Assembly: GCF_023278565.1 (NCBI RefSeq)
Contig: NC_064672.1
Coordinates: 3,224,001-3,288,000, forward strand
Direction of reading: 5' to 3'
Length of the DNA: 64,000 nt
Source of the DNA: Colletotrichum lupini
Taxonomy: Eukaryota; Ascomycota; Sordariomycetes; Glomerellales; Glomerellaceae
The notes under the pieces are model-generated. The model worked only from the letters and a program-made list of their open reading frames with translations, had not been told where the DNA came from and did not search any database. Numbering within the stretch: position 1 is the first letter of the stretch; each line of letters opens with the position of its first letter. This document shows, piece after piece, positions 12,705 to 23,488 of this stretch. The translations under genes were made by a program, and so were the position numbers.

Positions 12705-15700
12705 ATGCGGAACCGGTTAAGCCTTCAAGCCTGGGTTGAGTCTATTCAGACAGCTGCACAGGCCGATGATCAGGAATGGCGGCGAAGGCTTGCCAAGATG
12801 GGAAACGAGTTTGCCCAGGACACTCTGTCGCGGAACGGGTATGATGAAGGGAGTAGGTTGACTTTGCTTAACACAGTCTACTGGATATCTACTAAGGTAT
12901 GCGCAGAGTGTCGCAACGTCCTCGTAAGATACTGTGCACACATACCCCGGAACTATCAATACCGGGACGGTGTTCAACTTGTGAGTCGGAAACTCTTCGC
13001 TTTACTCTGTCAATACTGATACCTAGCTCACGCCTTCCATGACAGGTGTTTCTGGTTCTGCGCGAGCATCTCGGAGACGAAAATTTGGATCTAGCTGGTG
13101 GTGTGCTATACGAGTTGATCGAAATTGACTGCCAATATTCTGATGATTCAGGTGCCGAGTTCCAACGCTGGAAGCATGATCATCTCAATCGACATGTAAG
13201 CTGGCAGCACAAATACACTGCCATCCATATTCACTAACGTCACCACGGCAGTCCAACCTTGAGTTGCCCCATATACCTCATATGAGTACAATCACCTCCT
13301 CCATACGGCCCACAGTTAGTCTCGTGCGGTGGCGCCAGCAGCATCCGCATCGATATCCTACCAGACTTTCAGACTATTACCCATCGGCCAGGGTGAGCTC
13401 GAACGAGCCCAGCTGCATACGCAGTCGCAAAGCTTGGATGATTGACCATACCATGTACGTTTCCACCCGTGAAGGTGGCACCTGTGCTTTTCGCAGTCCC
13501 AACCCCAAGGAGCTGCATGAAATGCAATGGCAGCTTGGCACCGAGAGGGCTGGCAGGTTTATCAAAGAAGAAGAAGTAATCCCGGCTACTTCAATTCACC
13601 AAGGGACGGGGACGAGAGACTTGAACGTCAGTCCAGATGACGATGATATCCCCGTGGACAGATCAGACCTCAGAAGGTCTCTGTCTCTCCTTCGTGCGCT
13701 TAGAAAGAGAAGAGATACTTTGATGTCTTTAGATGGCGGAGGACCGGCGCCTAGGAGCAAACGCCTGAGTTGGTTCACCAACATGTTTGGACTAGAGACT
13801 GTTCTCTCCTTTCGGGAATCTCCTGATCCAAAGCCTGTGCCGCTGCCCGAAGGCTGCGTGGCGCCGCATGCCATTTTCGCTAGGAAATTCTCTTTGATAG
13901 CCGACAATCAGCCTCTGCCGTTGTCGATGTCTCACGAGATGATGCCCACAGCGGATATCAAGGCCAGGAAATTGCTGGTAGATGCTGCCGTGCAGGGAGT
14001 GATGGACCCTCAATAGGAGTTTCGTGGCCCATTCACGCCTCAACTTGGCTTTGATGGTGGACTAGACCATCGGCAGGTCTTTGTCGACCATGCTGCTGCA
14101 CCATCCCGCGCAATCCGACTCCTATCTCACGAGACAAACGACGTTCCTCGTAGGCAAAGCGATGTTAGTTCCCCTAGGCAAATCAGAACACCAAAGTCAC
14201 AACGCGGCCACGACTGGTTCGGGCTTGATACCATTACTCCAGAGCCCGATATTCGAAGACAGAGTCCCCATGCGCGGAGCATCGGCGTCGAAAGGTCACC
14301 GAGCATAGGTTATGGCGACTCCATGAAGCGCGACTGCAAATACCATCCTCTCTGTAGCAGTAATTGGTTCGGCCTGGATGGTATCGCAGACGACGATGTC
14401 GGCACAAGCCCGTCAGACCGAGATCGCGCCCGTTGCAAGAGTGTGGTGCGCACAGCATGCGGGGTCGCCGCTAAGAGCGGCGGATTGCAAGCGCCAACAA
14501 ATTTTCGTTCGAACTCACAGACCATTCGGTCTCCTGCGCGTCACTTTGGAAAATGGCAGGATTCCCACGCCGGCGGAGAGTGTGGTGTTCCTGATGATCG
14601 ATGGCTGGTAGCAGACAAACCAAGGATACACCCTGTCACCATCGTCGAGATCGAGACCCACAAACTACGGCTTGCTCCATCAGTTGACCAACTTCGCGGC
14701 CCAACTGTTCCAACCAAACTTGCGGTTCTATCCAAGACCTGTAACCCTCCCGATCATGACGGAGGCCGGAAAATTGCCACGGAAGATATGCTTGGGAAAG
14801 CTCGAGAGCTGACCATCACAAAGCAACAACCCGTCCTTCGTGACGTCGGACGGGGGTCTCGCTCCAGCGGGATGGACTCGGGCGATCGATCGGAGAAGCT
14901 TTCTTGCTCCAGGACGTCGTCAAGGCCAAGTTCATCTGAAGGGCAGGATGCCATGAGATCTAGTAGGTGTTTTCTGATGTTCATAAGCTGAGTTGAGATC
15001 TTTGGAACTAATATCCGTCGCTCAAGCGCGGCACCAACCGTCGCTTTCGGCCTTCTACGCCTATGTTGAGCATGACGGTTCTCCCTCGGGCTCAAATAAT
15101 GGCTCGCAAGTAGATATTGGCGTCGTCCCGGGATCTCGGGCATCCTGCAGCGACTATCAAGCGGAAGATATATGGGTTGGGCAAGGCAAGACGCGACCAT
15201 CTTCAAGCCTAGAAGAGTCCGCTGTCCTTGAACCATTGGCGCGTCTCGGTACACAGCCACTGGAGCAATTCTTTCTACGTAGGTGTTATGCAAGATGCGT
15301 GAGAAGACATAACTAATGAAAAGTAGCTGGCGATGCGAGGAACCAGTCATTATCCTCGATGGAGCATAAGTCGGGGCCAAGAAATGATGATGTCTCGTTA
15401 TCGCAAGACTCAGATGGGCGGCACTCCTCCCTGATTCTTGAAGGTAGGTGACCCGTTGAAGTGAGCAGCATTGTGCTACTAATCCTACGTCCCTGGTTGT
15501 CCTTGCTTTTTCGTCGTTGGCCATCGTCATCCCTCTTCATCCCGCTGGGGCAGATTGTAGCTAAGTTGTGTATTCCAATCGAATAGACCAGCGCCCCGCC
15601 TTGGATCTGGCAGCACATTCAGTTGACCTGGAAGCCATTTTTCCACAAAGAGGTATGTAAACAAACACGCTTGCTTCATATTCCGGCAGGTTGCCACGTG

Positions 15701-17953
15701 AAACCACTTCCTCCTCTCCCAACACCCATCTCTCCTCCTTTTTGATACCCAGCAGTGCGCTGAAAACTGACTTTCTTCATCTCAGACCCTTCATCTTATC
15801 GCAGTCGGATCGAGGCTTGGATTAGGGAACTTCGGACGAGCCAATTCGAAGACCCTGAACTTGTCGGGCCATTTCCTCGACTTGTCCTTCGAAGATCTCG
15901 CTCTCTGCTACTGCCGATCGATCGACGTACGGGACCTGACTTCCGGGAGGACTCATTTCGCTCAAGGGTCGGGAACCTCATCGAAACCAAACGTCAACGA
16001 AAATCCCGCTCAGTTGGCTCTCGGTTCTCCGATCGGCGCCATACTCGAGAAACAACGTCAACGACATCAACTGATCTTCCCATCATGACCCAGGACTCGG
16101 AGATACCGGGAGGCAAAGGTCGAGTGGCGGTACCCTCCGCTATCAAGGGTAGCTTCATTCCAGTTTCGCCCAAGAAGCATCGATCACCGTCGCCTCAGAA
16201 GCACAAGCCGAACAAGTCAGTGCAAATCAATCTGAATTTGACTGAAAACCAGATGGACAGATTGACCGACGTGTGAGTATTCTCTCCCGGGTATCCAGAT
16301 TTGATACCGCAACTGACAAGTAACAAGGTTCAATAGCACAAGCGAGTCGCCATCTCGCCGTAGCCGAGTGGACAACTTCAGTCGCCCTAGGTCGCCCGAG
16401 CGACACATGGACTTCGCTGAAGCTTTCACCGAACCCCAATCTTTGCCTCGGGGTCATGGAAACCCTCACCATCAGAAGTCTACCAACAAAGCCAAATTCT
16501 GTCGCAAGCCTCTCGAGGATGGCCACGAAAGCGACTCGACTACCTTTTCAGAGTTGATGCCAAGCTCACCTCCCAAAGGCCACAAGGCCAAAGGCTCTCT
16601 GGCATCGAGCCTGGCCGAACGTCGCCAGCAACATACACCCAAACCTGTCAACGTTCAAGACAGTCGTCAGTATGGGTCCATCGTGGAGAATTCTGGCGGC
16701 ATGCCCTCTGTTCGTCCGCCCATGACCCCTGATAGCCCTTCTTCTGCCGGAACTGTCCAAGCAGAGTCATCCTCTATCTACTCTCAGAGTGAAGGGCATC
16801 CGAGCCCTCTCCGGATTCACAGAGACGACATCCCGCGACACATTAAGCATGTGTTGGAGTCGTACAGCGGCTGGAAAGATTCAAAGGCTCCGGCGCTCGT
16901 TCCCGATACGAGCGGTCGCGGAGGGAGTGTTCAAGGCCGTGGCCCGCCCAAGGGTAGACTGGAAGCTCTCAAACAGCCAGTCATGGACGCAAGTGACATA
17001 TACTCTCCTCTACAGCCCTATTTTGCCTATAAGGAACTTCCCGTACAGAGAATTGCAGGCAAGACCCTGATTGGCGAGCAAGGATGGCTTGAGCGACCTG
17101 ACAACACTCCCGACCGCAGGAGAAAGGACGGATCCCCAAAGAAGCCTGGACTTCTTGACTACCTCAAGAAGATTGCCAAGGAAATGGTAAACGTCCCTGC
17201 ACTTCAGCGTCCGTATCTTGAGTTATCTAGCTAACCAACTGACAGACTGAGAGCAAGACCACTCGGAAGCCCAGGGACATGGAGAGAGAGGCGAAAGTCC
17301 AGAGAGTCACGATCTCTCTTGACCCCCGTGAGCAGAGCCTTCTTTGCTGCGAGCTCGAGTTCCATATCAGCAACGCACTGCATGCCTACATCACTAATGA
17401 GCTGAATCATGGTCGTCTGAACCCTGACAAACTCAAGAAAATTGCCGATGGATGGACGCAGAAGGGCCGCCCAAGAGTTGTGGGATTTCGCTACGATCTT
17501 GAAACACAACTCGATCTCGTCCATCTACACATTGACGAGTTCCAGTTCTTTGGTCGCCGTCAAGGCAACCCGATGGAGATCGCAGGTCTGCTTCACGCGA
17601 TGAAAATCAACGCACGATCTTTGCGCATTCGTACTTACTGCCAGCCTGATTCCGTCATCGCTAAGCAGCTTGTTGATTCACAATCTCTCTGTAACACGAT
17701 TGGATGCTCAGAGGCGCAGCAGATAGCCATTGCCGAGATAGCCCAGTTCTTCAAGGTCATTGTGGAGAGGGAGCAGGCTTATCGAGCAAAGCTAGATCGC
17801 GACAACACTGCACAAACACTGCCGCATGGCCAGGGTGATCGTCCGTGGATACCATCCAGAGAGCTGATCGAAGGCACGGATCCCTACGGTGGGCTTCACC
17901 TGATCCCCGACGGTTACGATGTTGGTAAGGAGACCCTTCGGTACAACAACTGA
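12705..17953 (+). CDS. Large unrecognised fungal protein, ten exons
   Basis: I do not recognise this family. Ten exons (12705-12980, 13046-13195, 13252-13977, 14077-14962, 15027-15278, 15327-15443, 15587-15652, 15786-16272, 16328-17186, 17246-17953) keep one reading frame and give about 1,508 aa. Eight of the nine introns are ordinary, with donors such as GTGAGT, GTAAGC, GTATGT and GTAGGT and, in several, clear CTAAC/CTGAC-like branch sites. The exception is the third: the frame has TAG at 14014-14016 yet stays open for a further 945 nt, so removal by an in-phase 99-nt (13978-14076) or 78-nt (13999-14076) intron is inferred. The N-terminal ~130 residues look folded. The middle is disordered, rich in Ser, Arg and Pro. 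The last ~230 residues look like a folded, partly helical domain (FQFFGRRQGNPMEI and RIRTYCQPDSVIAKQLV segments). Two separate genes, the first ending at 14016, are the alternative. Confidence 0.6.
13978..14076 (+). other. Inferred in-phase intron removing an in-frame TAG
   Basis: The frame starting at 12705 meets TAG at 14014-14016, but the same frame continues open to the next clear donor at 14963. GT at 13978 (GTAGAT) or 13999 (GTGATG) with CAG at 14074-14076 would remove the stop and keep the phase. Both donors are weak and the branch site is unclear, so a true stop with a second gene downstream is possible. Confidence 0.4.
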
Positions 17954-18707
17954 GCCGTCACGGTCTGGCTCTTTTCGATGCTGCATGGATTACGACAACT
18001 AAGATGGGCATGACAACGTTTACGAAAGGTCAAAGGTGCGGTTGATGGGCAATGGTTGCGCGATATGGACCGAAAGGGAGATGGATGCAAATGAGTTGAT
18101 CTTGCCGCCATGTGCCTTGCTCAGTGCCTGCCGTTTGAGCTTGGTATACTTCAGCCAGCCGTTGCTTTGCTCTCACTGCGAGATGTCACATGGGATTTGC
18201 ATTATGAACTTGCCACAGCTTCTGTGGCAATTGATGAGAATGAGGATGTGCGGCACGGATTCTGTAGACTATAACACATGATTGTAGCAATAACTTTGCT
18301 AAGATATTCGTAAGGAAGGTGTAATAACATGTGATATGTCTGGTATTGCTTCATGATATAGATTCCTCGAGAAACCCTCTCTGCTAAGAGGCCTGGGACA
18401 TAGGATCGGTTGAGTCAGAGAAGAAAGGAGAGCAGGTATAGGGTTATTTCCCTCTATAGGTAAGTGGGAAGACGTACCCTACGGATACATATCTAAGAGA
18501 TAAGGGAAGGATCGCTATCAAGGCAGATATATCCAGCCTACCTTACTCCGTACACAGCAAAGCAATCAAAGGTTGGAAGATCCGCCTGCCAGAGGGTATC
18601 CGGTCATCGACAAGTTATCAACTCAAAGAAAAGAACTCGTTAGTCGTCAGGTCGTAAAACGGGTTTCATTTACAGTAACGCCGGCGGTGAAGCTTGTCTC
18701 GGCAATC
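17954..18707. other. Tail-to-tail intergenic region
   Basis: Spacer of 754 bp between the 3' ends of the unrecognised large gene and the glycine-zipper gene. It probably holds both 3' untranslated regions. It contains one copy of the recurring TACTCCGTA motif (18544-18552) and a CTACGGATAC motif near 18480. No coding frame is supported. Confidence 0.5.
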
Positions 18708-19553
18708 TCAATCCCTGTACGAATAGCGCTCTTCGCTTCGCAGTCTTCCGCCACGACGATCTTCATATCCATAGTCGGGGTGTCCATCATTCCACTCGTC
18801 TCGATGCCGGTTGCGCAGACGCCCTCTGCCATGATCCACCTCGTGATCTCTTCCCCTTCCCCATTTCCTTTCCCAAGCCAGCTGCTGCTCTCTATCCCTT
18901 TCACGAGCAGCCTCGAAGCGTCTCTCGATGGCGTTGGCGCCGAGACCACCCACGAGAGCTCCGACGACGGTGGATATCACCCGCGCCTTCTCCGCCTCGC
19001 GTGGCGAGCGCGGGCGGTATGTGCCGTTTTCCATTTCCTTCCGAGTCCGCGATCGGACGGTGGCGTCGGAGACTTCGCGAGCTGCCAGGCCACCGACGAC
19101 GGCGCCTAGAAGGCCTACGCCGATGCCCGAGGATGACTGGGTGAAGGCGTGGTCGACCGCATGACGAGCTTTGCCGATAGGGCTTCGCGGGCGCGAACGC
19201 GAGCATGGTCTGCCTATTGCGTATGCTTGAGGTGGGAGGGAGCGTGGGCGATAGTGGGATTGGGGCGGGAGCTGTAGGGCATTTGAGTCACGGGGGGAGA
19301 GTGGTGACTCGGGAGGGTAGTATGGATGGACTGGAGGAGGAGCGTCGACGGGAATGGCACCCGAGATATAAGGGCCGCTGGCGATCGGCACGGGGCCTCG
19401 GTCCGGATAGACTACCTGAATGGGACCGGCGCCGCCGCCGGAGTAGTACTCGGGGGAGTACTCCCTCGTGACGGGAGGGGGGTCATCGCGGCGATGGTGG
19501 CTTGGGCTACGAGGGCGGTCCTCCCTGATCTCGTGCTCGTAGTACCTAGACAT
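18708..19553 (-). CDS. Glycine-zipper protein, Arg/Pro/Tyr-rich
   Basis: Intronless frame of 281 aa from ATG at 19553 (MSRYYEHEIRED). Residues ~1-125 are disordered and rich in Pro, Tyr, Ser and Arg. Two short hydrophobic glycine-patterned segments follow: GIGVGLLGAVVGGLAA (~143-158) and VISTVVGALVGGLGAN (~190-205). They are separated by a charged linker, and the C terminus is strongly charged, with repeated Arg/Asp/His/Glu. This is the arrangement of fungal glycine-zipper proteins, in which paired GxxxG helices may insert into or associate with membranes. No enzyme motif is present and the biological role is unknown. The end is convergent with the preceding gene, about 750 bp away. Codon use and length suggest a real gene. 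Confidence 0.7.
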   Translation of the reverse strand: MSRYYEHEIREDRPRSPSHHRRDDPPPVTREYSPEYYSGGGAGPIQVVYPDRGPVPIASGPYISGAIPVDAPPPVHPYYPPESPLSPRDSNALQLPPQSHYRPRSLPPQAYAIGRPCSRSRPRSPIGKARHAVDHAFTQSSSGIGVGLLGAVVGGLAAREVSDATVRSRTRKEMENGTYRPRSPREAEKARVISTVVGALVGGLGANAIERRFEAARERDREQQLAWERKWGRGRDHEVDHGRGRLRNRHRDEWNDGHPDYGYEDRRGGRLRSEERYSYRD

Positions 19554-21751
19554 GACTATGCCAAGTGGTGTGCGAGACTTTATACTTTTGGAGGGACAAT
19601 TGGCGCGCTGGCGATGGAATCAGAAGTTTTCGAAGCCAGTTGATCGAGGCGTCAAGAAGACTTGTACAGTCTGGGAAGATCTAATGAAGTCGGCGGTAGA
19701 GAGTCTCCGCGATGCTGGCGGCACTGATGTAAGGTAGACTCCGTCTGCAAGAGACTGAGGGAGTGATGACAGAGGATCTTTATGCGGTTGGTAGTCAGAA
19801 GTTTGCTGCAATCGCTAGTCGACGTGGAGTACAAAGTCGTACAAACACAGCAGAGGCCGTAGATGTAAGGGCTTGCTTCTTCCGTGGCGATACCGAAAAA
19901 AGGATTTCGGAGTGAGCGAGGGAAAATGTTTGAGCTTAGCTCCGGGCAAATCAATCTTCAGGTTGTGTAAGCTCAGTCTGACGACTAGGTCAAAGAGTCC
20001 CGGAACTTAGAAGAAGGCCGCGGGATTAAGGTAGAGAGGGTCGAGGTCACAGCGTTGAGTGAAGTACCGTGCCTGCGTACGGTTGTAACACGGCAGATGG
20101 TTTGCTGCACCGCCGTCACACTCGACGTCGGCCGGGGAATAGGAGTACCTTATCTAGGTATGTCGCTGACCAACATGGCACTCCAGGGCCTATGAAAGAT
20201 TGGAGATCCTCGACCTTTTCTGGTTTGCTTTCTATGAGAAACGGGCGGGGTACACACCCCGTTTCTCTTGTAGATTACCGTCAGGATAAAGGTAACACGG
20301 TCCGATGTCGTTCCCTTACCTTTTTCGGTATATGTCAAGTGCAGGGTTTTCGCACGCATGTTTGAGAGATGGCCGGTGCGATGATGTCACGCATAATGGG
20401 TGAGTAGGGATGGACAAGGACATGACATTCGGTGGGAAATTCCCGAGTTCAAGCAAACATGGGAACTGCCCGAGCATGTGCTACCAGCGTACTTAGAGCA
20501 ACTTGTTACTCGGAAACGCGGAGCATTGCTGACGTGGGATTGTTTAGGTACCTTAGCCTTACCATGTAGTTAGCTTGACCCTCCTACCTTACTGCGAGCG
20601 AGCCGTAAGTGGTATGAATACTACCTTAGTGTAATGTAGTGCAAGATGCATAGTTACGGAACTCTTCTCAAACTGCCGTGTTGAGCCTCATCCGCCGTCA
20701 CTCCACTTAATACATCGGCGTAATCTTGCTACTCCACAGTCCCAACAAACGGCTGTGGTAAGTTGAGTTCCACCTGCCGGATGGGTGCTGGGTGGGAGGT
20801 GATGCAGTCGCAGGAAGGAAATGGCGACAACAGGACGGAAAAAGGGCTAGGTATGTGGAATTGGACAGCTCACCGAAGATGGCCCCGCCACGTTTGCTAA
20901 TTTAGGTGGTATGACCTTGCAACGGCCCTGCCATTGGCCATCGTAATGCGCGGCCACTCTCTCCGAAGCTTCACATCGGTAAGAAATCAGCAGGCTTTCC
21001 ACGAGGCATTCACAGCACACCGCACCGATACGCCAAAATGCAGCGAATCTTCGCTGACGAACTCAATAATACCTAGCTCTGAGTGAACTGAACCCCCCCC
21101 CCCTTTTCCCAACAAGGATACCTCGGCGAACGAATTCAAAGTCAGCCCTCACAAGCCCCCCGAGAGTCGGCTCACCGGAGGAAGACAGCCCCGCACATCG
21201 GACCGGCCCCACAGCGGATGCCCTCTCCGGCCATCACTGCTATCGTCCAGAGTGGGTTCGTTCCAAAGCCACTCACCGCCGCCGACCTCAGACATTTCCG
21301 CACATGCTCATCACCGATTCGTGATCGCCCGCAATCCCACCCGGTAGTTCGTACCGCTCTGGCTAAACATCGGCTGCATGTTGCTCCACGGTTCGTAGTA
21401 GAGGCCCACCACCTCCATTTGAGAAGGTCGTCTATTCTATACTTCCACGAACTTCATTGGATGGCCTCGCGGCCTATTCCCAATAGGTCGTGGAGGCTCT
21501 CCTCTCAAGAAAGTGAACCATTCCTTTTGCACAGCAGAATTTCCGAGCTTTTGCCGGCTGCTGGGACTGTATTCTCGACTTCGATCATCTTAAAGTCGTG
21601 ATGCTCCGCGCATCTCGTACGACCGTCCAACAGTCTGTCTGACTTATGATTATAATATCTCAGGAGCTAAATTTTTCAGTATTCCCCCAAAGACAGTCGG
21701 TTGTCTGTACATCAACGTCGCGGCATCTCATCAAACCAGCCAGGGCTCACG
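19554..21751. other. Divergent intergenic region with hairpin and C tract
   Basis: Spacer of 2.2 kb between the glycine-zipper gene and the transporter gene. It contains a 10-bp inverted repeat at 20236-20267, an 11-C tract at 21093-21103 and TACC/GGTA-type short repeats (about 20150, 20550 and 20590). The plus-strand frame at 21218-21601 has no recognisable features and is not called. Confidence 0.5.
20236..20267. repeat. 10-bp inverted repeat
   Basis: GAGAAACGGG (20236-20245) is mirrored exactly by CCCGTTTCTC (20258-20267), leaving a 12-nt loop whose inner bases can partly pair (GGGGT with ACCCC in a shifted register). It lies in non-coding DNA about 680 bp upstream of the glycine-zipper start codon and 1.5 kb upstream of the transporter. 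Function unknown. Confidence 0.8.
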
Positions 21752-23312
21752 ATGGACGAGAAAGTTACCCAATTGCCTGTCCTAGACGGGGAAGAGGGCA
21801 CAGATGTACCTCCAATTACTACTCATGAGGAGACTAGAGAGCGTTGGAACGGGACCCGCGTCAATACTTACCGCTTCTTCGTAACCTGTTGGAGCTTCAT
21901 CATCATGGGCATGAATGACGCCGCCGTCGGTGTAAGCCTACAAATATTTGCTGTACTCAAATATATCAAATACTTACAACTGTCTGTCTACAGGCTCTGA
22001 TCCCTTATGTGAGTTCACACAAACCTCCAGTGCCCACTCAATAGCATGAATCTGACGTTGAGCCCAGATAGAAACGTACTACAACATCACATATACCATC
22101 GTCGCCCTACTCTTTCTCTCGCCATTCATTGGCTACCTGGTGGCAGCCCTATCCAACAACCTCATACATCACAAGCTCGGTCAGCGAGGCGTTGCAGTAC
22201 TCGGCCCTATCAGCCGCATGATCGGTTACATCCCTCTTGTCTCACATCCGCCTTACCCAGTCCTCCCTGTCGTCTTGCTATTCGCAGGCTTCGGAAACGG
22301 CCTCGAAGATAGCGCCTGGAACGCATGGGTCGGCAATATGCAAAACGCCAACGAGCTGCTTGGGTTTCTTCACGGTGCATATGGACTGGGCGCGAGCATC
22401 GGCCCTCTGGTCGCCTCCGCTATGGTGACTAAGGGCAAGCTGCCGTGGTACTCCTTCTACTATGTCATGATTGGCGTCACCGCGGTGAACTTCGTGGCCG
22501 CCATCACGGCGTTCTGGGGCGCCACTGGCAAGATACACAGGGAAACCCACCAGTCTTCGACGGGGGAGAAGAGGACGACAACTATGACTGTGGTGCGTCA
22601 ACCACTGACCTGGCTTCTGGCTTTGTTTCTGTTGGGCTATGTCGGAGCAGAAGTCAGCCTGGGCGGGTGGGTTGTTACCTTCATGCTTCGCGTAAGGCAC
22701 GCTGAGCCCTTCTTGGCTGGCGTCACCGTGGTGCTGTTCTGGTAATTACCTTCCTCTCCAAGCTTTGTTTTACTTAAGAAATCCATACTAACCTGTCTCC
22801 CCATAAGGCTGGGACTGACGATAGGACGAGTCATTTTGGGCTTCATAACGGGGCGCATAGGAGAGAAGCGCGCGATCGCCATCTACCTTGTCATCTCACT
22901 CGTTCTCGAACTGCTCTACTGGCTCGTTCCCAATTTTGTCGCCTCCGTCATCTTCATTACGTTCCTCGGCTTCTTTCTCGGCCCTCTTTTCCCCGCCGTG
23001 ATCGTTACCGCAACCAAACTACTCCCCAACGACTACCATGTGGGCGTGATTGGATTTGCGGCTGCCTTTGGTGGCGGCGGCGCAGCGATCTTCCCATTTG
23101 CCATCGGGGCCATCGCCCAGAGCAAAGGCGTCCAGGTGCTACAGCCAATAATCCTGGCCCTTCTAATATTTCTTCTACTATTGTGGCTTTGTGTTCCTGG
23201 GGGATTCAAGAGAGGCGGACTCGAGAGGGCACGAGAGAATAAGGAGGGCCTTGGTAGCGATTTCAAGAGTCTATTTGCGTCGATGAAGCGACTGCTTCGA
23301 GGCCGAAGCTAA
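21752..23312 (+). CDS. Major facilitator superfamily transporter (Bsc6-like)
   Basis: Membrane transporter of about 457 aa, resembling the fungal Bsc6 ('bypass of stop codon 6') group of major facilitators; substrate unknown. Four exons: 21752-21931, 21994-22008, 22068-22741 and 22808-23312, all phase-consistent. Exon 2 is only 15 nt and encodes ALIPY in the first membrane segment, joining MGMNDAAVG to IETYYNITYT. The protein has a short acidic N-terminal tail, about 10-12 hydrophobic segments, a glycine-rich GFGNGLEDSAWNAW motif, the conserved LGFLHGAYGLGASIGP segment, a central hydrophilic loop after segment 6 and RVILGFITGRIGEKRA as the loop motif of the second half. The C terminus is basic. 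It is convergent with the Ppm2 gene, with only 176 bp between stop codons, so the 3' ends of the transcripts probably overlap. Confidence 0.85.
21994..22008 (+). other. 15-nt micro-exon of the transporter gene
   Basis: Flanked by an acceptor TACAG before 21994 and a donor GTGAGT at 22009, this exon encodes five residues. Skipping it would keep the frame but shorten the first membrane helix. Without it the strongly conserved junction of the family is lost, which supports its inclusion. Confidence 0.75.
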
Positions 23313-23488
23313 TTCTGGATCGAATGAACACATTCCTCTGCTATAATTCCCGATGTTTCCGTGCAGATGGCCCACGATTGACCAACTACTGCCAGGTGCG
23401 GCAGTTTATTGAGGACATAGCTGATTGCAGTGTGAATTCAGGATGAGAGGTTATTAGTGGTGTTAAAGAGGGGTGATACGACCTCATT

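Noticed and set aside
12897..12928. Alternative 32-nt intron in the first exon of the large unrecognised gene (donor GTATGC)
   Set aside because: Too short for a fungal intron and not needed, since the frame is open through it.
13978..14016. 39-nt intron ending at the TAG in the unrecognised gene
   Set aside because: Below the usual minimum fungal intron length; the 78- or 99-nt options with the CAG at 14076 are more plausible.
7792..23312. Biosynthetic gene cluster built around the monooxygenase and the transporter
   Set aside because: They are 12 kb apart with unrelated genes between, and there is no synthase, pathway regulator or other tailoring enzyme nearby.
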